Below are positions 18,162 to 27,308 of a DNA stretch of 48,689 nucleotides, in pieces. Every line of letters begins with the position of its first letter. Position 1 is the first letter of the stretch. The notes beneath the pieces were generated by a model. The model saw only the letters and a list, made by a program, of their open reading frames with translations. It made no database searches and had not been told where the DNA came from. The stretch lies in assembly GCA_034007295.1 (NCBI GenBank), contig JAVERC010000025.1, positions 1 to 48,689 of the forward strand, written 5' to 3'. The stretch is from JACKCP01 sp034007295. Lineage in GTDB: Bacteria > Desulfobacterota > Desulfobacteria > Desulfobacterales > JACKCP01. The translations under genes and the position numbers were made by a program.

Positions 18162-19329
18162 AAGAATTTTATTTTTTTTAATTTTTATTTTTTCGCCTTT
18201 AAGTTTATTTTCAGCACAAAGATCTGTTGTTTTATTTGATCTTGAAAATAACAGGCCTTTATATCTTGAAAATGAAAAAACAGAACTAATTCCAGCCTCA
18301 ACAATAAAAGTTCTTACAGCACTTATTTCCATTGAAAAATTTGGACTTGATTACAGATTTTTCACCAAGGTTTTTGAAGATGACAAAAATAATATTTATA
18401 TAAAAGGCTTTGGAGACCCTCTTTTTACTTCAGATGAAATAAAAAAATTTTGTCAAAAACTTTCCTTAAAGCTTAAAACCAGAAAAATTAACAATATAAT
18501 TATTGACCAGACTTTTTTTTCACAGGAATCAATAAACTTTGAAGGAACTAAAAGGCTGTCTTCTAATACATATGATTCTCCAAACAATGCACTGGCAGCT
18601 AATTTTAATTCTGTATGCTTTGAAAAAAACGCCAATACTTATATTTCATGCGAAAAAGAGACACCTCTTTTAAAAGAAATTTTATTTATTGTTAAAAATT
18701 CTAAAATGGATAAAGGCAGAATTCCAATACCTCACCTTAACAATGCCAACCTTTTATATCCTGGATATCTGATCAAATATTTTCTAGAAAAGGAAAACAT
18801 AGTAATAAATGGCAAAGTTAAACTTTTTACTGAAAATAATTTAGATAATTTAAAGGAAATTTTTCATTATAATTCTGATTTTACTCTTAAAGATACAATA
18901 GAAAAAATGCTTTTTTATTCAAATAATTTTATAGCAAATCAGCTTTTTTTATGTATAGGTGCTGATGGAACCAAGGCTTCTATTGAAAAATCAGCTGATT
19001 ATTATAAAAAATATCTTGCTGACAATAAAATTAATGCACATGTAATCGAAGGAAGTGGAATTTCACGGGAAAATAAAATTTCAGGGGATGATATGATTAA
19101 AATTCTAAAAAAATTTAAACCATATTATCTTTTAATGAAAAAGGACAACAATGGAAATTTTTATAAAACAGGAACTTTAACAGGCGTAAAAAATCTATGC
19201 GGTTATTATTTTTACGAAAAAGATAAAATTTTTCTATACTCAATTTTTTTAAATAACTCTTCTTTAAATCCATTTAATGAATTTTCTGTTTTAAAGAAAA
19301 AAATAAAAAAGAATTTTATAAATCTATGA
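18154..19329 (+). CDS. dacB: D-alanyl-D-alanine carboxypeptidase/endopeptidase, PBP4 (S13) family
   Basis: A 391-residue periplasmic peptidoglycan hydrolase. It has a signal peptide (1-20) and all three penicillin-binding motifs: SxxK as STIK (49-52), SxN as SNN (256-258), and KTG (338-340, in YKTGTLTG). It is shorter than E. coli PBP4 (477), mainly in the region between SxxK and SxN. The ATG at 18154 overlaps the dtd stop by 8 bp; a TTG at 18145 would add three residues. Its own stop overlaps the next start as ATGA. Confidence 0.87.
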   Translation: MNKRILFFLIFIFSPLSLFSAQRSVVLFDLENNRPLYLENEKTELIPASTIKVLTALISIEKFGLDYRFFTKVFEDDKNNIYIKGFGDPLFTSDEIKKFCQKLSLKLKTRKINNIIIDQTFFSQESINFEGTKRLSSNTYDSPNNALAANFNSVCFEKNANTYISCEKETPLLKEILFIVKNSKMDKGRIPIPHLNNANLLYPGYLIKYFLEKENIVINGKVKLFTENNLDNLKEIFHYNSDFTLKDTIEKMLFYSNNFIANQLFLCIGADGTKASIEKSADYYKKYLADNKINAHVIEGSGISRENKISGDDMIKILKKFKPYYLLMKKDNNGNFYKTGTLTGVKNLCGYYFYEKDKIFLYSIFLNNSSLNPFNEFSVLKKKIKKNFINL

Positions 19330-19925
19330 AAAAAATAATTTTTGTATTTATTTATGTTTTTTTAAATTTTTCTATTTGTCTTTCAGATGAATTTGATGAT
19401 TTCAGCCCACCTGAATATCCAAACGGGCTGTATCTTGAAATTGGAGGGGGCGAAAATCAAAATTCATCTTGGGGAGAATTAGGATTTCTTGGAACTGCAT
19501 CAGACTATTTAGAATATAGGGCTTCTTTAGGATATTTAGGTCTTGAACCAGTTGGAACTTCAGACAAAGAATATTATGGGGGTATAAATATTGGTACAAG
19601 GATTAAATATTCATCCTTTATTACCCCTTTTTTGGGTGCTGGTATTTTCTCAGGCTACTCATTTGAAAACAAAAATGCCGAAAATGACGGAATAGACAAT
19701 GATAATGACAATATTGTTGATGAGGAAAATGAAAAAAAAGAAGTGAGCGATGATGTAATTTTTTGTTTTTACCCTGAAGCCGGGTTTTATTTTCAATTTC
19801 AAAACAATTCAAAAATATATTTTTCAACAAAATATATGATATCAACTGAAAAAGAAGCTGATAATTTTTATTTATTTACAATTGGATTTTCTTTCAGCTA
19901 CGAAGAAGAAACTGTTAACTTCTAA
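19326..19925 (+). CDS. Predicted outer-membrane beta-barrel protein with an acidic Ca-binding-like loop
   Basis: A 199-residue exported protein with a signal peptide (MKKIIFVFIYVFLNFSICLS). Alternating amphipathic strands rich in glycine and aromatics (YLEIGGGENQNSSWGELGFL, RASLGYLGLEPVGT) and a closing aromatic strand (FYLFTIGFSFSYE) suggest a small barrel. Residues around 120-137 form an acidic insert, DGIDNDNDNIVDEENE, similar to the DxDNDxDxxxDE repeats of secreted calcium-binding proteins. The barrel assignment is inference. It is coupled to the carboxypeptidase gene through ATGA. Confidence 0.68.
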   Translation: MKKIIFVFIYVFLNFSICLSDEFDDFSPPEYPNGLYLEIGGGENQNSSWGELGFLGTASDYLEYRASLGYLGLEPVGTSDKEYYGGINIGTRIKYSSFITPFLGAGIFSGYSFENKNAENDGIDNDNDNIVDEENEKKEVSDDVIFCFYPEAGFYFQFQNNSKIYFSTKYMISTEKEADNFYLFTIGFSFSYEEETVNF

Positions 19926-19939
19926 AATAAAGACTAAAT

Positions 19940-21311
19940 ATGCAAGATATCAATAATCAGATTTTTGATGAAAAAAAACTCTCAGAACTTATTGAACAAA
20001 AAAATTGTAAGGAAATTGAAAATTTTTTTGAAATTATCCCGCCATTTGAAACAGCAAGAATTTTTTCAAGACTTGATTCAGAAGAAAAAGAAGTTTTATT
20101 AAAAATTCTTAGCCCTCAAAAAGCAGCTGATCTTATAGAACTTGTACCAGAAACTGTTGCAGCTGAAATTTTAGAAGATATGAATCCTAAAGATGCTGCT
20201 GCGATTGTAACTGAAATTGAAAGTAATGAAAGAGCTGATATTTTTTCAGGACTTGATGAGGAATCTGTTAATGCAATTTTATTTGAAATGGATCCAGAAG
20301 AAGCTGATGATCTGAAGCTGCTTTCAAGTTATTCTCCATTTGTTGCCGGCGGTCTTATGATAACAGAATACCTCTGGCATTACGAATCTGAAAAAGTAAC
20401 AGATATTATTAATGATCTTAGAACAAACCAGGAAATATATTCTGATTTTGATGTCCAGTATGTCTATATTGTTGATAATCAAAAAATTCTAACAGGGGTT
20501 TTAAGATTAAGGGATCTTCTTATTTCACCTGGTATTAAAACAGCAAAAGAAATAATGATAAAAAATCCTGTAAGCATAGACCACAATACTCCCCTTTCCA
20601 AACTAGATGAATTTTTTGAGAAAACAGGCTTTATTGGAGCACCTGTAGTTGACTCATCTGGAAAACTTATTGGAGTTGTAAGAGAATCGGATGTTGATGA
20701 AGCCCTAATTGACAAAAGTGATGAAACATACCTTAAAACCCAGGGTTATTATAGGCGGAGAAGAAATTCGTTCCATGCCTTTATTTAAAAGATCTTACAG
20801 AAGACTTTCCTGGCTCACTGTAAATATTTTTTTCAATATAATAGCAGCAAGTGTAATTGCAGCTTATCAGGATACACTTTCACAAGTAATTGCCCTTGCA
20901 GTTTTTTTACCAATTATTTCTGATATGAGCGGATGTTCAGGGAATCAGGCTGTAGCTGTATCTTTAAGAGAACTGAGCCTTGGTCTTATAAAGCCAAATG
21001 AAGTTTTAAGAGTATGGCTTAAAGAAATAGGAATAGGGATAATTAACGGCTCTGCACTTGGAATTATTCTTGGTTCAGCTGCATATTTATGGAAAGGAAA
21101 TATTTACCTTGGATTGGTTATTGCTCTGGCAATGGCTTTAAATACAATAATTGCAGTATCAATTGGCGGAGCTGTACCGCTTTTAATAAAACTATTCAAA
21201 GCTGATCCTGCACTTGCATCAGGCCCTGTACTCACAACAATAACAGACATGTGCGGATTTTTTCTGGTTTTAAGCTTTGCTACTTTAATGCTTTCTCATA
21301 TTTCATATTAA
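19940..21311 (+). pseudogene. mgtE: Magnesium transporter MgtE, interrupted by a +1 frameshift
   Basis: Two overlapping frames together make one MgtE (about 456 residues, normal length). Frame one (19940 to its stop at 20788) holds the N domain (about 20-125) and two CBS domains (about 135-255). The membrane channel domain is in another frame (20748-21311), with PNEVLRVWLKEIGIGIINGS, ALNTIIAVSIGGAVPLL and TTITDMCGFF containing the conserved pore aspartate. The break is at CAGGGTTATTATAGGC (20741-20756): removing one T at 20746/20747 restores KTQGIIGGEEIRSMPL, the family-typical join. The rest is intact, so this is either a very recent mutation or a sequencing error. No convincing slippery site for programmed shifting is seen. 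Confidence 0.88.
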
Positions 21312-22933
21312 TCTGCATGATAGAAATTCAAATCTGATATAACAATATTTTTACCTTTATTTTTTGCTCTGTATAAATGCTTATCAGCTCTCATAAAAAT
21401 AGAATCAGTTGAATCCTTTCCCTTAATATATGCTGTAACACCAAAGCTGCATGTATATTTTATTTGATTTTTACCAAATTTTAGCGTTCGTGCAGCAATT
21501 GCAAGACGAAGCCTTTCACAAAGAGATACAGCCCCGTTAATATCTGTATCTGATAAAAGGATAAGAAATTCTTCTCCTCCAATTCTTGCTATTTTATCTG
21601 CATTTCTCATTAAAGCACTAGATGTTTTAGCAAGATCTTTTAAAACATCATCTCCTGAATTATGACCATAATTATCATTTATTGATTTGAAATCATCTAT
21701 ATCAAAAATACACAAACAAAAATTTTTATTGTATCTATTTGCTATTGCTATATACGTTGATAAATTTTCAAAAATATTCCTTCTGTTCGCAAGATGGGTA
21801 AGGGAGTCAGTATTGGCAAGCTCATAAAGATGGGTATTCATATTTTTTAACTTTGCAGCCATTGACTCAAGAGAATTGGATTTTGAATCTAGTAATTTAA
21901 CCATTTTATTTATTTCATTTGCAAGAAACGAAAGCTCATCGCAGCCATCAAGTGCGACTATCCTTGTGTTTGAATCTTTTTGATAAAGCTTTTTTACCTG
22001 ATTTCCAAGATTTTTAACCCTTATTATAACCTTTGTTTCAAAAAGGTAAAAAATAATTATACTGAAAACCAATCCAATTAATGACAGGCTGACAAAAAAA
22101 AATTTTACTGTTTCTTTTCCAAGTTTATAAATATTTCTTTCAAGTTCAGCAGAAATAATAAAAGAATATGTTTTTTTTAAATCTAAAAGCTTAATATATG
22201 GAATAATTGTCTCTTCTGACGGATATATGACTCCTGAAATAGTTTTTCCATTTTCATCAAAGGCTTTTTTTACCCAAAAAGGCTGATCAGAAGATTTTTT
22301 TTCGTATAAAACTAGATTAAGGCTGGTTCTGTACTTGATTTTCTCAATCAGTGATAAGCTGAGCTCTTTACCCATTACAAGCATACCATTTGGTTTTCCA
22401 GTGTGATTAGTCTTAAAAATTTTATGTGAAGTTATAACATAGGATTTCCCTGCAATTGTTGTTATCCCACGAAAATCGATATTTTCATTTTTAGAGTCGT
22501 AAAAATTTTGTTTTGGTAAAAAAGCTGAAAAATCAGAACTGATTCTTTTTATTTCATTTTTTTTAAAATCATAACCCCTTCCCCAATGAAGAGCACCGCT
22601 TGGTTTTAAAAAAAGAATAAATGACATGTTTTGTTCCAAAAAAAAATTAGGAACAAGATTTTCCTCTATAAATTCCGTATTGATTTCATCCATAAACCTG
22701 TAAGACTCATCCCATACAGCCCAGTCAAGATTAATCGAGTAAAGAGAATCAATTTCTGCATTTAAGGCATTCTGAGCTCTTTGGATATTTATCTGAGCAT
22801 TAAACCGCTCAAGTTTTTCAAAGCTGTTTTTTAAAATTTGTCTTGAAACTGCATGGGAAACAATTATAAAAAAAAGAAAAACGCATACTATTATTATTAA
22901 AATTGTAGATCGAATACTTTTCATGAGATTCAA
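21308..22933 (-). CDS. Membrane diguanylate cyclase with CHASE4-like sensor, HAMP and GGDEF
   Basis: A 541-residue inner-membrane enzyme predicted to make cyclic di-GMP. TM1 is at about 8-30. The extracytoplasmic domain (about 35-270; INLDWAVWDESYRFMDE) fits a CHASE4-type sensor. TM2 is at about 278-300, followed by HAMP. The GGDEF domain has GGEEF at 452-456 and an inhibitory I-site RNAD (443-446), so product inhibition is expected. Its stop codon shares the palindrome TTAA with the convergent mgtE stop. A decayed family-1 repeat lies just upstream of its start. Confidence 0.93.
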   Translation of the reverse strand: MNLMKSIRSTILIIIVCVFLFFIIVSHAVSRQILKNSFEKLERFNAQINIQRAQNALNAEIDSLYSINLDWAVWDESYRFMDEINTEFIEENLVPNFFLEQNMSFILFLKPSGALHWGRGYDFKKNEIKRISSDFSAFLPKQNFYDSKNENIDFRGITTIAGKSYVITSHKIFKTNHTGKPNGMLVMGKELSLSLIEKIKYRTSLNLVLYEKKSSDQPFWVKKAFDENGKTISGVIYPSEETIIPYIKLLDLKKTYSFIISAELERNIYKLGKETVKFFFVSLSLIGLVFSIIIFYLFETKVIIRVKNLGNQVKKLYQKDSNTRIVALDGCDELSFLANEINKMVKLLDSKSNSLESMAAKLKNMNTHLYELANTDSLTHLANRRNIFENLSTYIAIANRYNKNFCLCIFDIDDFKSINDNYGHNSGDDVLKDLAKTSSALMRNADKIARIGGEEFLILLSDTDINGAVSLCERLRLAIAARTLKFGKNQIKYTCSFGVTAYIKGKDSTDSIFMRADKHLYRAKNKGKNIVISDLNFYHAD

Positions 22934-22950
22934 TATCCTAGGTATAACGA

Positions 22951-23048
22951 ACTAAATTTGTCTTATTCGGCTATTTTTGTGACAGATTCATGCTTTATCT
23001 CAAAATACCAGATTCCTAAGATTAAATCTTACTTTAACTGAATAAAAA
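22951..23048 (+). repeat. Family-1 repeat, decayed copy G
   Basis: The stretch reads like a worn family-1 element: a left part with TCTTATTCGGCTATTTTTGT, then GACAGATTCA, CTCAAAATAC, CCTAAGATTAAAT and CTTTAACTGAATAAAA in the same order as the consensus blocks. The right tip is not recognisable and no flanking direct repeat can be seen. It fills most of the gap between the diguanylate cyclase start and the folE2 stop. Confidence 0.5.
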
Positions 23049-23049
23049 A

Positions 23050-23853
23050 TCAAGACAGATCGTTTTGTCTCATTGCATCAATACCAGAACTTGAAATATA
23101 GGCATAAGCACTGTGATTATGTATGGATTCAAAATTTTCAACACTTACTTCAAACCATAAAATATTTTTATCCTCATAAAGTTTTAGTGCAACATCCCTT
23201 GCAATATCTTCCACAAATTTAGGATTTTTATAGGCCCTTTCTGTTACTTCCTTTTCATCTGCACGCTTAAGTACAGAAAAAACCTCACATGATCCGGCTT
23301 CTTCACATATTTTTATCAAATCTTCAATCCAGATAAATTTTTTAAAGCGGACTTTAAGACTTACAATTCCTCTTTGATTATGTGCCCCAAATTCACTTAT
23401 CTCCTTTGAACAGGGACAAAGTGAAGAAACCGGAACTTCAACCTGAGAAACTATATCAATTTTACCGTTTCTGTCACTTTGGCCGATAATTTTACATGAA
23501 TAATCCATCAGCCCTGAAGATCCTGTAACAGGTGCTTTTTTTTTAATAAAATAAGGAAAGCTAAGCTCCATATGTGAAGATCTGGCATTAAGCTGGGTCT
23601 TCATATTGTTGAGTATTCTTGAAAATGCTTCATATGAGAGTTCCTGCCTGAAAATATGGAGCATTTCAACAAACCTGCTCATATGTGTACCTTTTGTATG
23701 ATGAGGCAGATCAACATACATATTTATATTGGCAACGGTCTGCTGGTATTTATTTTCCCTGTCCTGAACTGTAACAGGGTATCTTAAATTTTTTATCCCC
23801 ACTTTATCAATGGGAATATTCCTGTAGTCTTTTTCTTTTTGTACGTCCTTCAT
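23050..23853 (-). CDS. folE2: GTP cyclohydrolase FolE2 (type IB)
   Basis: A 267-residue enzyme converting GTP to 7,8-dihydroneopterin triphosphate, the entry to folate and to queuosine precursors. The family signature is clear: LPHHTKGTHMSRFVEML (49-65) and SSLCPCSKEISEFGAHNQRG (143-162) with metal-site cysteine region C146/C148 and H158. Length is normal. It is the last gene of a greA-rpoZ-ttcA-folE2 run. With queE and queC elsewhere in the window, it may feed preQ0/queuosine as well as folate. Confidence 0.95.
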   Translation of the reverse strand: MKDVQKEKDYRNIPIDKVGIKNLRYPVTVQDRENKYQQTVANINMYVDLPHHTKGTHMSRFVEMLHIFRQELSYEAFSRILNNMKTQLNARSSHMELSFPYFIKKKAPVTGSSGLMDYSCKIIGQSDRNGKIDIVSQVEVPVSSLCPCSKEISEFGAHNQRGIVSLKVRFKKFIWIEDLIKICEEAGSCEVFSVLKRADEKEVTERAYKNPKFVEDIARDVALKLYEDKNILWFEVSVENFESIHNHSAYAYISSSGIDAMRQNDLS

Positions 23854-23862
23854 AATTAAAAC

Positions 23863-24618
23863 CTATAAAAGATATTCAGGTGAAAAATGCGACATAGATC
23901 TGAATATATTTTCCTTTATCCTTTTATTTTTTCCATAAAGGGATTTTAAAAAAACTTTCATTTCATCCCTCTTGGAAATTCCAGCAGAAGGACATTTATT
24001 TTCAAATACAGGAATTTTTGAATTATTAATAAATCCTGAAATCATTTGTTCATCAACAAGACAAAGAGGACGAATAACATGTATTTTGCCATTGAAAAAT
24101 TCCTGATTTGGCACCATTGTCCCCATTGTTCCTGTATAGCACATATTTATAAAAAGAGTGGCAATAAGATCATCTTTTGTATGACCAAGGGCAATTTTAT
24201 TGCAGCCAAACTCATTTGCAAGCTCAAAAAGCCTTTTTCTTCTATTCCATGAACACAAAAAACATGGACTTTTCTTTTTGTTTTCAGGACCGTGTGCCAT
24301 TACACCAAAATCTGTATATTCGACATGCAGGTTTATACTGTTGTTACTTAAAAAAGTTTTAATTCCTAAAGCACAATTATCATCAAAACCAGGGTCAATA
24401 TAAACAGGTACAATTTCAAAATCAACCGGAGCCCACTCTACCCTGTCATTTAAACAGGCAAGAAGTGTCATTGAATCCTTGCCGCCTGAAACACCTACAA
24501 GGATTCTGTCTTTATCATTGATTAAATTGTATTTTACTACAGCCTTTCCAACAAGTTTATTAATACGAAAAAACTTTTTATTCCTGTCAAGCAAATAATT
24601 TTTATTCAGAACCGCCAT
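23863..24618 (-). CDS. ttcA: TtcA-family tRNA 2-thiolation protein
   Basis: A 251-residue ATP-pyrophosphatase of the TtcA/TilS group. It has the PP-loop SGGKDS (44-49), a CxxC (C119, C122 in PCFLCSWNRRKRLF), GHTKDDLIATLF, and a later NKCPSAG cysteine. This is the pattern of iron-sulfur TtcA, which thiolates C32 of tRNA; other tRNA-thiolating relatives cannot be ruled out. Start: ATG 24618 with AGGG six bases upstream is preferred. A TTG at 24633 with AGGA upstream is possible and would add five residues. Either start overlaps the rpoZ stop region. Confidence 0.87.
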   Translation of the reverse strand: MAVLNKNYLLDRNKKFFRINKLVGKAVVKYNLINDKDRILVGVSGGKDSMTLLACLNDRVEWAPVDFEIVPVYIDPGFDDNCALGIKTFLSNNSINLHVEYTDFGVMAHGPENKKKSPCFLCSWNRRKRLFELANEFGCNKIALGHTKDDLIATLFINMCYTGTMGTMVPNQEFFNGKIHVIRPLCLVDEQMISGFINNSKIPVFENKCPSAGISKRDEMKVFLKSLYGKNKRIKENIFRSMSHFSPEYLL

Positions 24619-24805
24619 CTTCATCCCTGACAACTTTTCCTGCTGCTATCTCACGCAAGGCCATTACAACATCTTCATTTTTTGCTCTTTGCACAAGATA
24701 TTCTGAACCTTCTCTTAACTGACGAACCCTTGCAGCAGCCATGTGAACAAGTTCAAAACGGTTTTTTACTTTTGATAAACAGTCTTCAACTGTAATTCTT
24801 GCCAT
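24602..24805 (-). CDS. rpoZ: RNA polymerase omega subunit
   Basis: A 67-residue omega subunit, which helps RNA polymerase assembly. MARITVEDCLSKVKNRFELV, AAARVRQL and KNEDVVMALREIAAGKV are the conserved core. SD AGGAG precedes the ATG. It lies 23 bp downstream of greA, another transcription factor, and overlaps ttcA by 17 bp. Confidence 0.95.
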   Translation of the reverse strand: MARITVEDCLSKVKNRFELVHMAAARVRQLREGSEYLVQRAKNEDVVMALREIAAGKVVRDEDGGSE

Positions 24806-24828
24806 TTTTACTCCTGTTAATTATTTAG

Positions 24829-25296
24829 TTACAGTATTTCAACTATCTCATATACTCTCTTACCACCTGGGGCCTGAAATGTCACTTCATCTCCTGGAAC
24901 CTTTCCTAAAATTCCTTTACCCAAAGGTGAAGTAACTGAAATTTTCCCTTTATCTATATCAGATTCATCAGGGCCTACAAGCTGATATTTTACTTCTTCA
25001 CCAGTATCAACATTTTCAAGCAAAATTACTGCTCCAAAAACAGCCTTGTCTTTAGCAAGCTTTGAAGGATCAATAACATCTGCATTTGCCAGTTTATATT
25101 CAAGTTCATTTATTCTTCCCTGAATAAATGACTGTCTTTCCTTTGCTGCATCATATTCCGCATTTTCAGAAAGATCACCGTGGGCTCTTGCTATTTCAAT
25201 AGCTTCTATATTTCTTGGCCTTTCAACGGTTTTAAGATTTTCAAGCTCTTTTTTTAAAACCTGGTAACCCTCTTTAGTGATCGGAATTCTTTCCAC
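24829..25296 (-). CDS. greA: Transcription elongation factor GreA
   Basis: A 155-residue factor that rescues backtracked RNA polymerase. It has an N-terminal coiled coil with the acidic tip region (ARAHGDLSENAEYDAAKERQ at about 38-57) and a C-terminal FKBP-like domain (PLGKGILGKVPGDEVTFQAP). The start is GTG 25296 with a strong AAGGAGG seven bases upstream. It is first in the greA-rpoZ-ttcA-folE2 run, directly after the asd terminator. Confidence 0.96.
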   Translation of the reverse strand: MERIPITKEGYQVLKKELENLKTVERPRNIEAIEIARAHGDLSENAEYDAAKERQSFIQGRINELEYKLANADVIDPSKLAKDKAVFGAVILLENVDTGEEVKYQLVGPDESDIDKGKISVTSPLGKGILGKVPGDEVTFQAPGGKRVYEIVEIL

Positions 25297-25308
25297 TTTT
25301 TTTCCTCC

Positions 25309-25350
25309 TTAATAAAATAAAAAGAGACCATTTTTTTCAACGGTCTCTTT
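25309..25350 (-). terminator. Rho-independent terminator downstream of asd
   Basis: A perfect 9-bp stem, AAAGAGACC (25321-25329) with GGTCTCTTT (25342-25350), has a 12-nt loop. Read on the minus strand it is followed by TTTTTATTTTATT. It sits between asd and greA and should end the asd transcript. Confidence 0.85.
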
Positions 25351-25374
25351 ACAAAAAATAATGTATGGTGCTGA

Positions 25375-26397
25375 TTACAAATAGGATTCTGCTAAAATCT
25401 CCGCTATCTGAACTGCATTTGTAGCAGCTCCCTTTCTTATATTGTCAGCAACTATCCACATGTTTATTCCATTTTCAATTGATTCATCCTGTCTTAATCT
25501 TCCAACCAGAGTAAAATCCTGTCCAGCTGCATCTATTGCAAGAGGATAAATGTTTTCTTTTGGATTATCAACAATTTTTATGCCTTTTGAATTTTCTAAA
25601 AGTTTTCTTACCTCAGAAACGTCGGCATGCTTTATTGTTTCAACATTAACTGATTCTGAATGTCCGTAAAAAACAGGTACCCTTACTGTAGTTGCAGTAA
25701 CTGCAATTTTATCATTTTCAAGAATTTTTCTGGTTTCATTAACCATTTTCATTTCTTCTTTTGTATAGCCGTTATCAAGAAAAACATCTATATGCGGAAG
25801 ACAATTAAATGCAATTTCATGAGGATAAACCTTTTTTTCATAATTTATAAAGTTTATTTTTGCTCTTGTTTCATCAAAAAGCTCATCTATTGCCTTTTTT
25901 CCGCTTCCGGATACTGCCTGATATGTTGATACAACAATTCTTTTTATTCCATACTCCCTGTTAACCGGAGCAAGAGCAACAAGCATCTGAATTGTTGAAC
26001 AATTTGGATTTGCAATAATACCTTTGGTTTTATAACCTGCTACTGCATGAGGGTTTGCTTCTGGAACAACAAGAGGTACATCAGGGTCCATCCTCCATGC
26101 ACTTGAATTATCTACAACAACTGCTCCAGCCTGTGCTGCTATGGGAGCAAAATCAAGGCTTGTACCGCCTCCAGCTGAAAAAAGAGCTATATCAACACCT
26201 TTGAAAGAGTCTTTGGTCATTTCCTCAACTTCTACTTCATCACCCTTAAAACGAAGTTTTTTCCCTGCAGATCTTTTGGATGCAAGAAGTTTTAGATTTG
26301 CCACAGGGAAATTTCTTTCTTCAAGACATTTGATCATTACATTTCCGACAGCTCCAGTTGCTCCTGCAACTGCTACATTGAACTTTTTTTGTGTCAT
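25375..26397 (-). CDS. asd: Aspartate-semialdehyde dehydrogenase
   Basis: A 340-residue NADPH enzyme making aspartate semialdehyde for lysine/diaminopimelate, threonine and methionine. It has a Rossmann motif GATGAVGNV (12-20), catalytic C133 in NPNCSTIQ, and STYQAVSGSGKKAIDEL. Start: ATG 26397, because GGGGAG lies five bases upstream and the protein begins with the family-typical MTQKKFNVAVAGATG; an upstream in-frame codon would add seven residues. It is a single-gene unit with its own -10-like TATAAT upstream and a terminator downstream. Confidence 0.95.
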   Translation of the reverse strand: MTQKKFNVAVAGATGAVGNVMIKCLEERNFPVANLKLLASKRSAGKKLRFKGDEVEVEEMTKDSFKGVDIALFSAGGGTSLDFAPIAAQAGAVVVDNSSAWRMDPDVPLVVPEANPHAVAGYKTKGIIANPNCSTIQMLVALAPVNREYGIKRIVVSTYQAVSGSGKKAIDELFDETRAKINFINYEKKVYPHEIAFNCLPHIDVFLDNGYTKEEMKMVNETRKILENDKIAVTATTVRVPVFYGHSESVNVETIKHADVSEVRKLLENSKGIKIVDNPKENIYPLAIDAAGQDFTLVGRLRQDESIENGINMWIVADNIRKGAATNAVQIAEILAESYL

Positions 26398-26453
26398 TTT
26401 TCTCCCCTTAAAACTCAAAAATTAAAATTTATAATATTTATATAAAAAAGTTT

Positions 26454-26480
26454 ATTATACCTAAAAAATAAAACTTCAAG
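26454..26480 (-). promoter_or_regulatory. Candidate promoter of asd
   Basis: On the minus strand a perfect TATAAT (26454-26459) lies about 57 bp upstream of the asd start. The -35 region is weak (ACCTTG at about 17 bp). This gap follows a terminator for pssA, so asd needs its own promoter here. Many AT-rich matches occur by chance in this genome. Confidence 0.4.
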
Positions 26481-26506
26481 GTAAAATTAAGAATTTATTA
26501 ATTCAA

Positions 26507-26541
26507 ATAAAAAAATACCGCTTTAAAGAAAATTTAAAGCG
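26507..26541 (-). terminator. Rho-independent terminator downstream of pssA
   Basis: A perfect 9-bp stem, CGCTTTAAA (26519-26527) with TTTAAAGCG (26533-26541), has a 5-nt loop. On the minus strand it is followed by GTATTTTTTTATTT. It lies 26 bp beyond the pssA stop and should end the lon-tsaB-psd-pssA transcript. Confidence 0.85.
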
Positions 26542-26567
26542 ATATATGTTTAATTAAAACTAATTAA

Positions 26568-27296
26568 CTACTCTGATTTAACTGAATTTCTGTCCTTTGC
26601 ATGAATTGATCTGAGAAAAATTACAAGTCCGGATAAAAGATAAATAAAAGCAGTAATAAAAAGCATTATCTGAGGTTCTGAAGCAATCAGAACTATTGCA
26701 AGAATAACAGCGACTAGAATATTAAATGGTATTTTCTGATCCTTGTCCATTTTTTTAAGACATGGATATTTAACATTGCTTACCATTAAAAAAGCTGTAA
26801 GATAACTTAAAATTATTGATATAACCTCAAGAAATTTACCTTCAAATCCTGTTTTATTGCAAAACAAAAACCATGTAACACAAATAAATGCTGCCGCAGG
26901 AATTGGAAGGCCTGTAAAAAATCTTGAATCTGAATGATCACTGACATTAAATCTTGCAAGCCTTAATGCACCGCAGATTACAAAAACAAAAGCCGTAAGC
27001 CAACCGACTCTTCCTTCGTGGGGAAAAACCCACATATAAAAAAGAATTGCAGGTGCAACCCCAAATGAAACAAGATCTGAAAGGGAATCAAATTCCATTC
27101 CAAACCTGCTTTCTGTATTTGTCATTCTTGCTACTCTTCCATCCATTATATCAAAAAACATTGCAACTATAACCGCTGTTGCAGCAGCCATAAAATTACC
27201 GTTTATAGATGATACAACTGAATAAAAACCGCACAAGGCATTCATTGCAGTAAAAATATTTGGAAGAATATAAATTTTTCTATTTATTTTATGCAT
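26568..27296 (-). CDS. pssA: CDP-diacylglycerol-serine O-phosphatidyltransferase
   Basis: A 242-residue membrane enzyme making phosphatidylserine. The CDP-alcohol phosphotransferase signature DGxxAR-x8-GxxxDxxxD is complete (DGRVARMTNTESRFGMEFDS, then LSD), with about 6-7 membrane segments. It lies 12 bp downstream of psd, which uses its product to make phosphatidylethanolamine. A strong terminator follows. Confidence 0.94.
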   Translation of the reverse strand: MHKINRKIYILPNIFTAMNALCGFYSVVSSINGNFMAAATAVIVAMFFDIMDGRVARMTNTESRFGMEFDSLSDLVSFGVAPAILFYMWVFPHEGRVGWLTAFVFVICGALRLARFNVSDHSDSRFFTGLPIPAAAFICVTWFLFCNKTGFEGKFLEVISIILSYLTAFLMVSNVKYPCLKKMDKDQKIPFNILVAVILAIVLIASEPQIMLFITAFIYLLSGLVIFLRSIHAKDRNSVKSE

Positions 27297-27308
27297 AAGT
27301 AACCATCC

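Noticed and set aside
20741..20756. Programmed frameshifting in mgtE.
   Set aside because: No slippery heptamer, no stop at the shift point and no downstream structure stand out; MgtE is not known to use frameshifting. Error or mutation is simpler.
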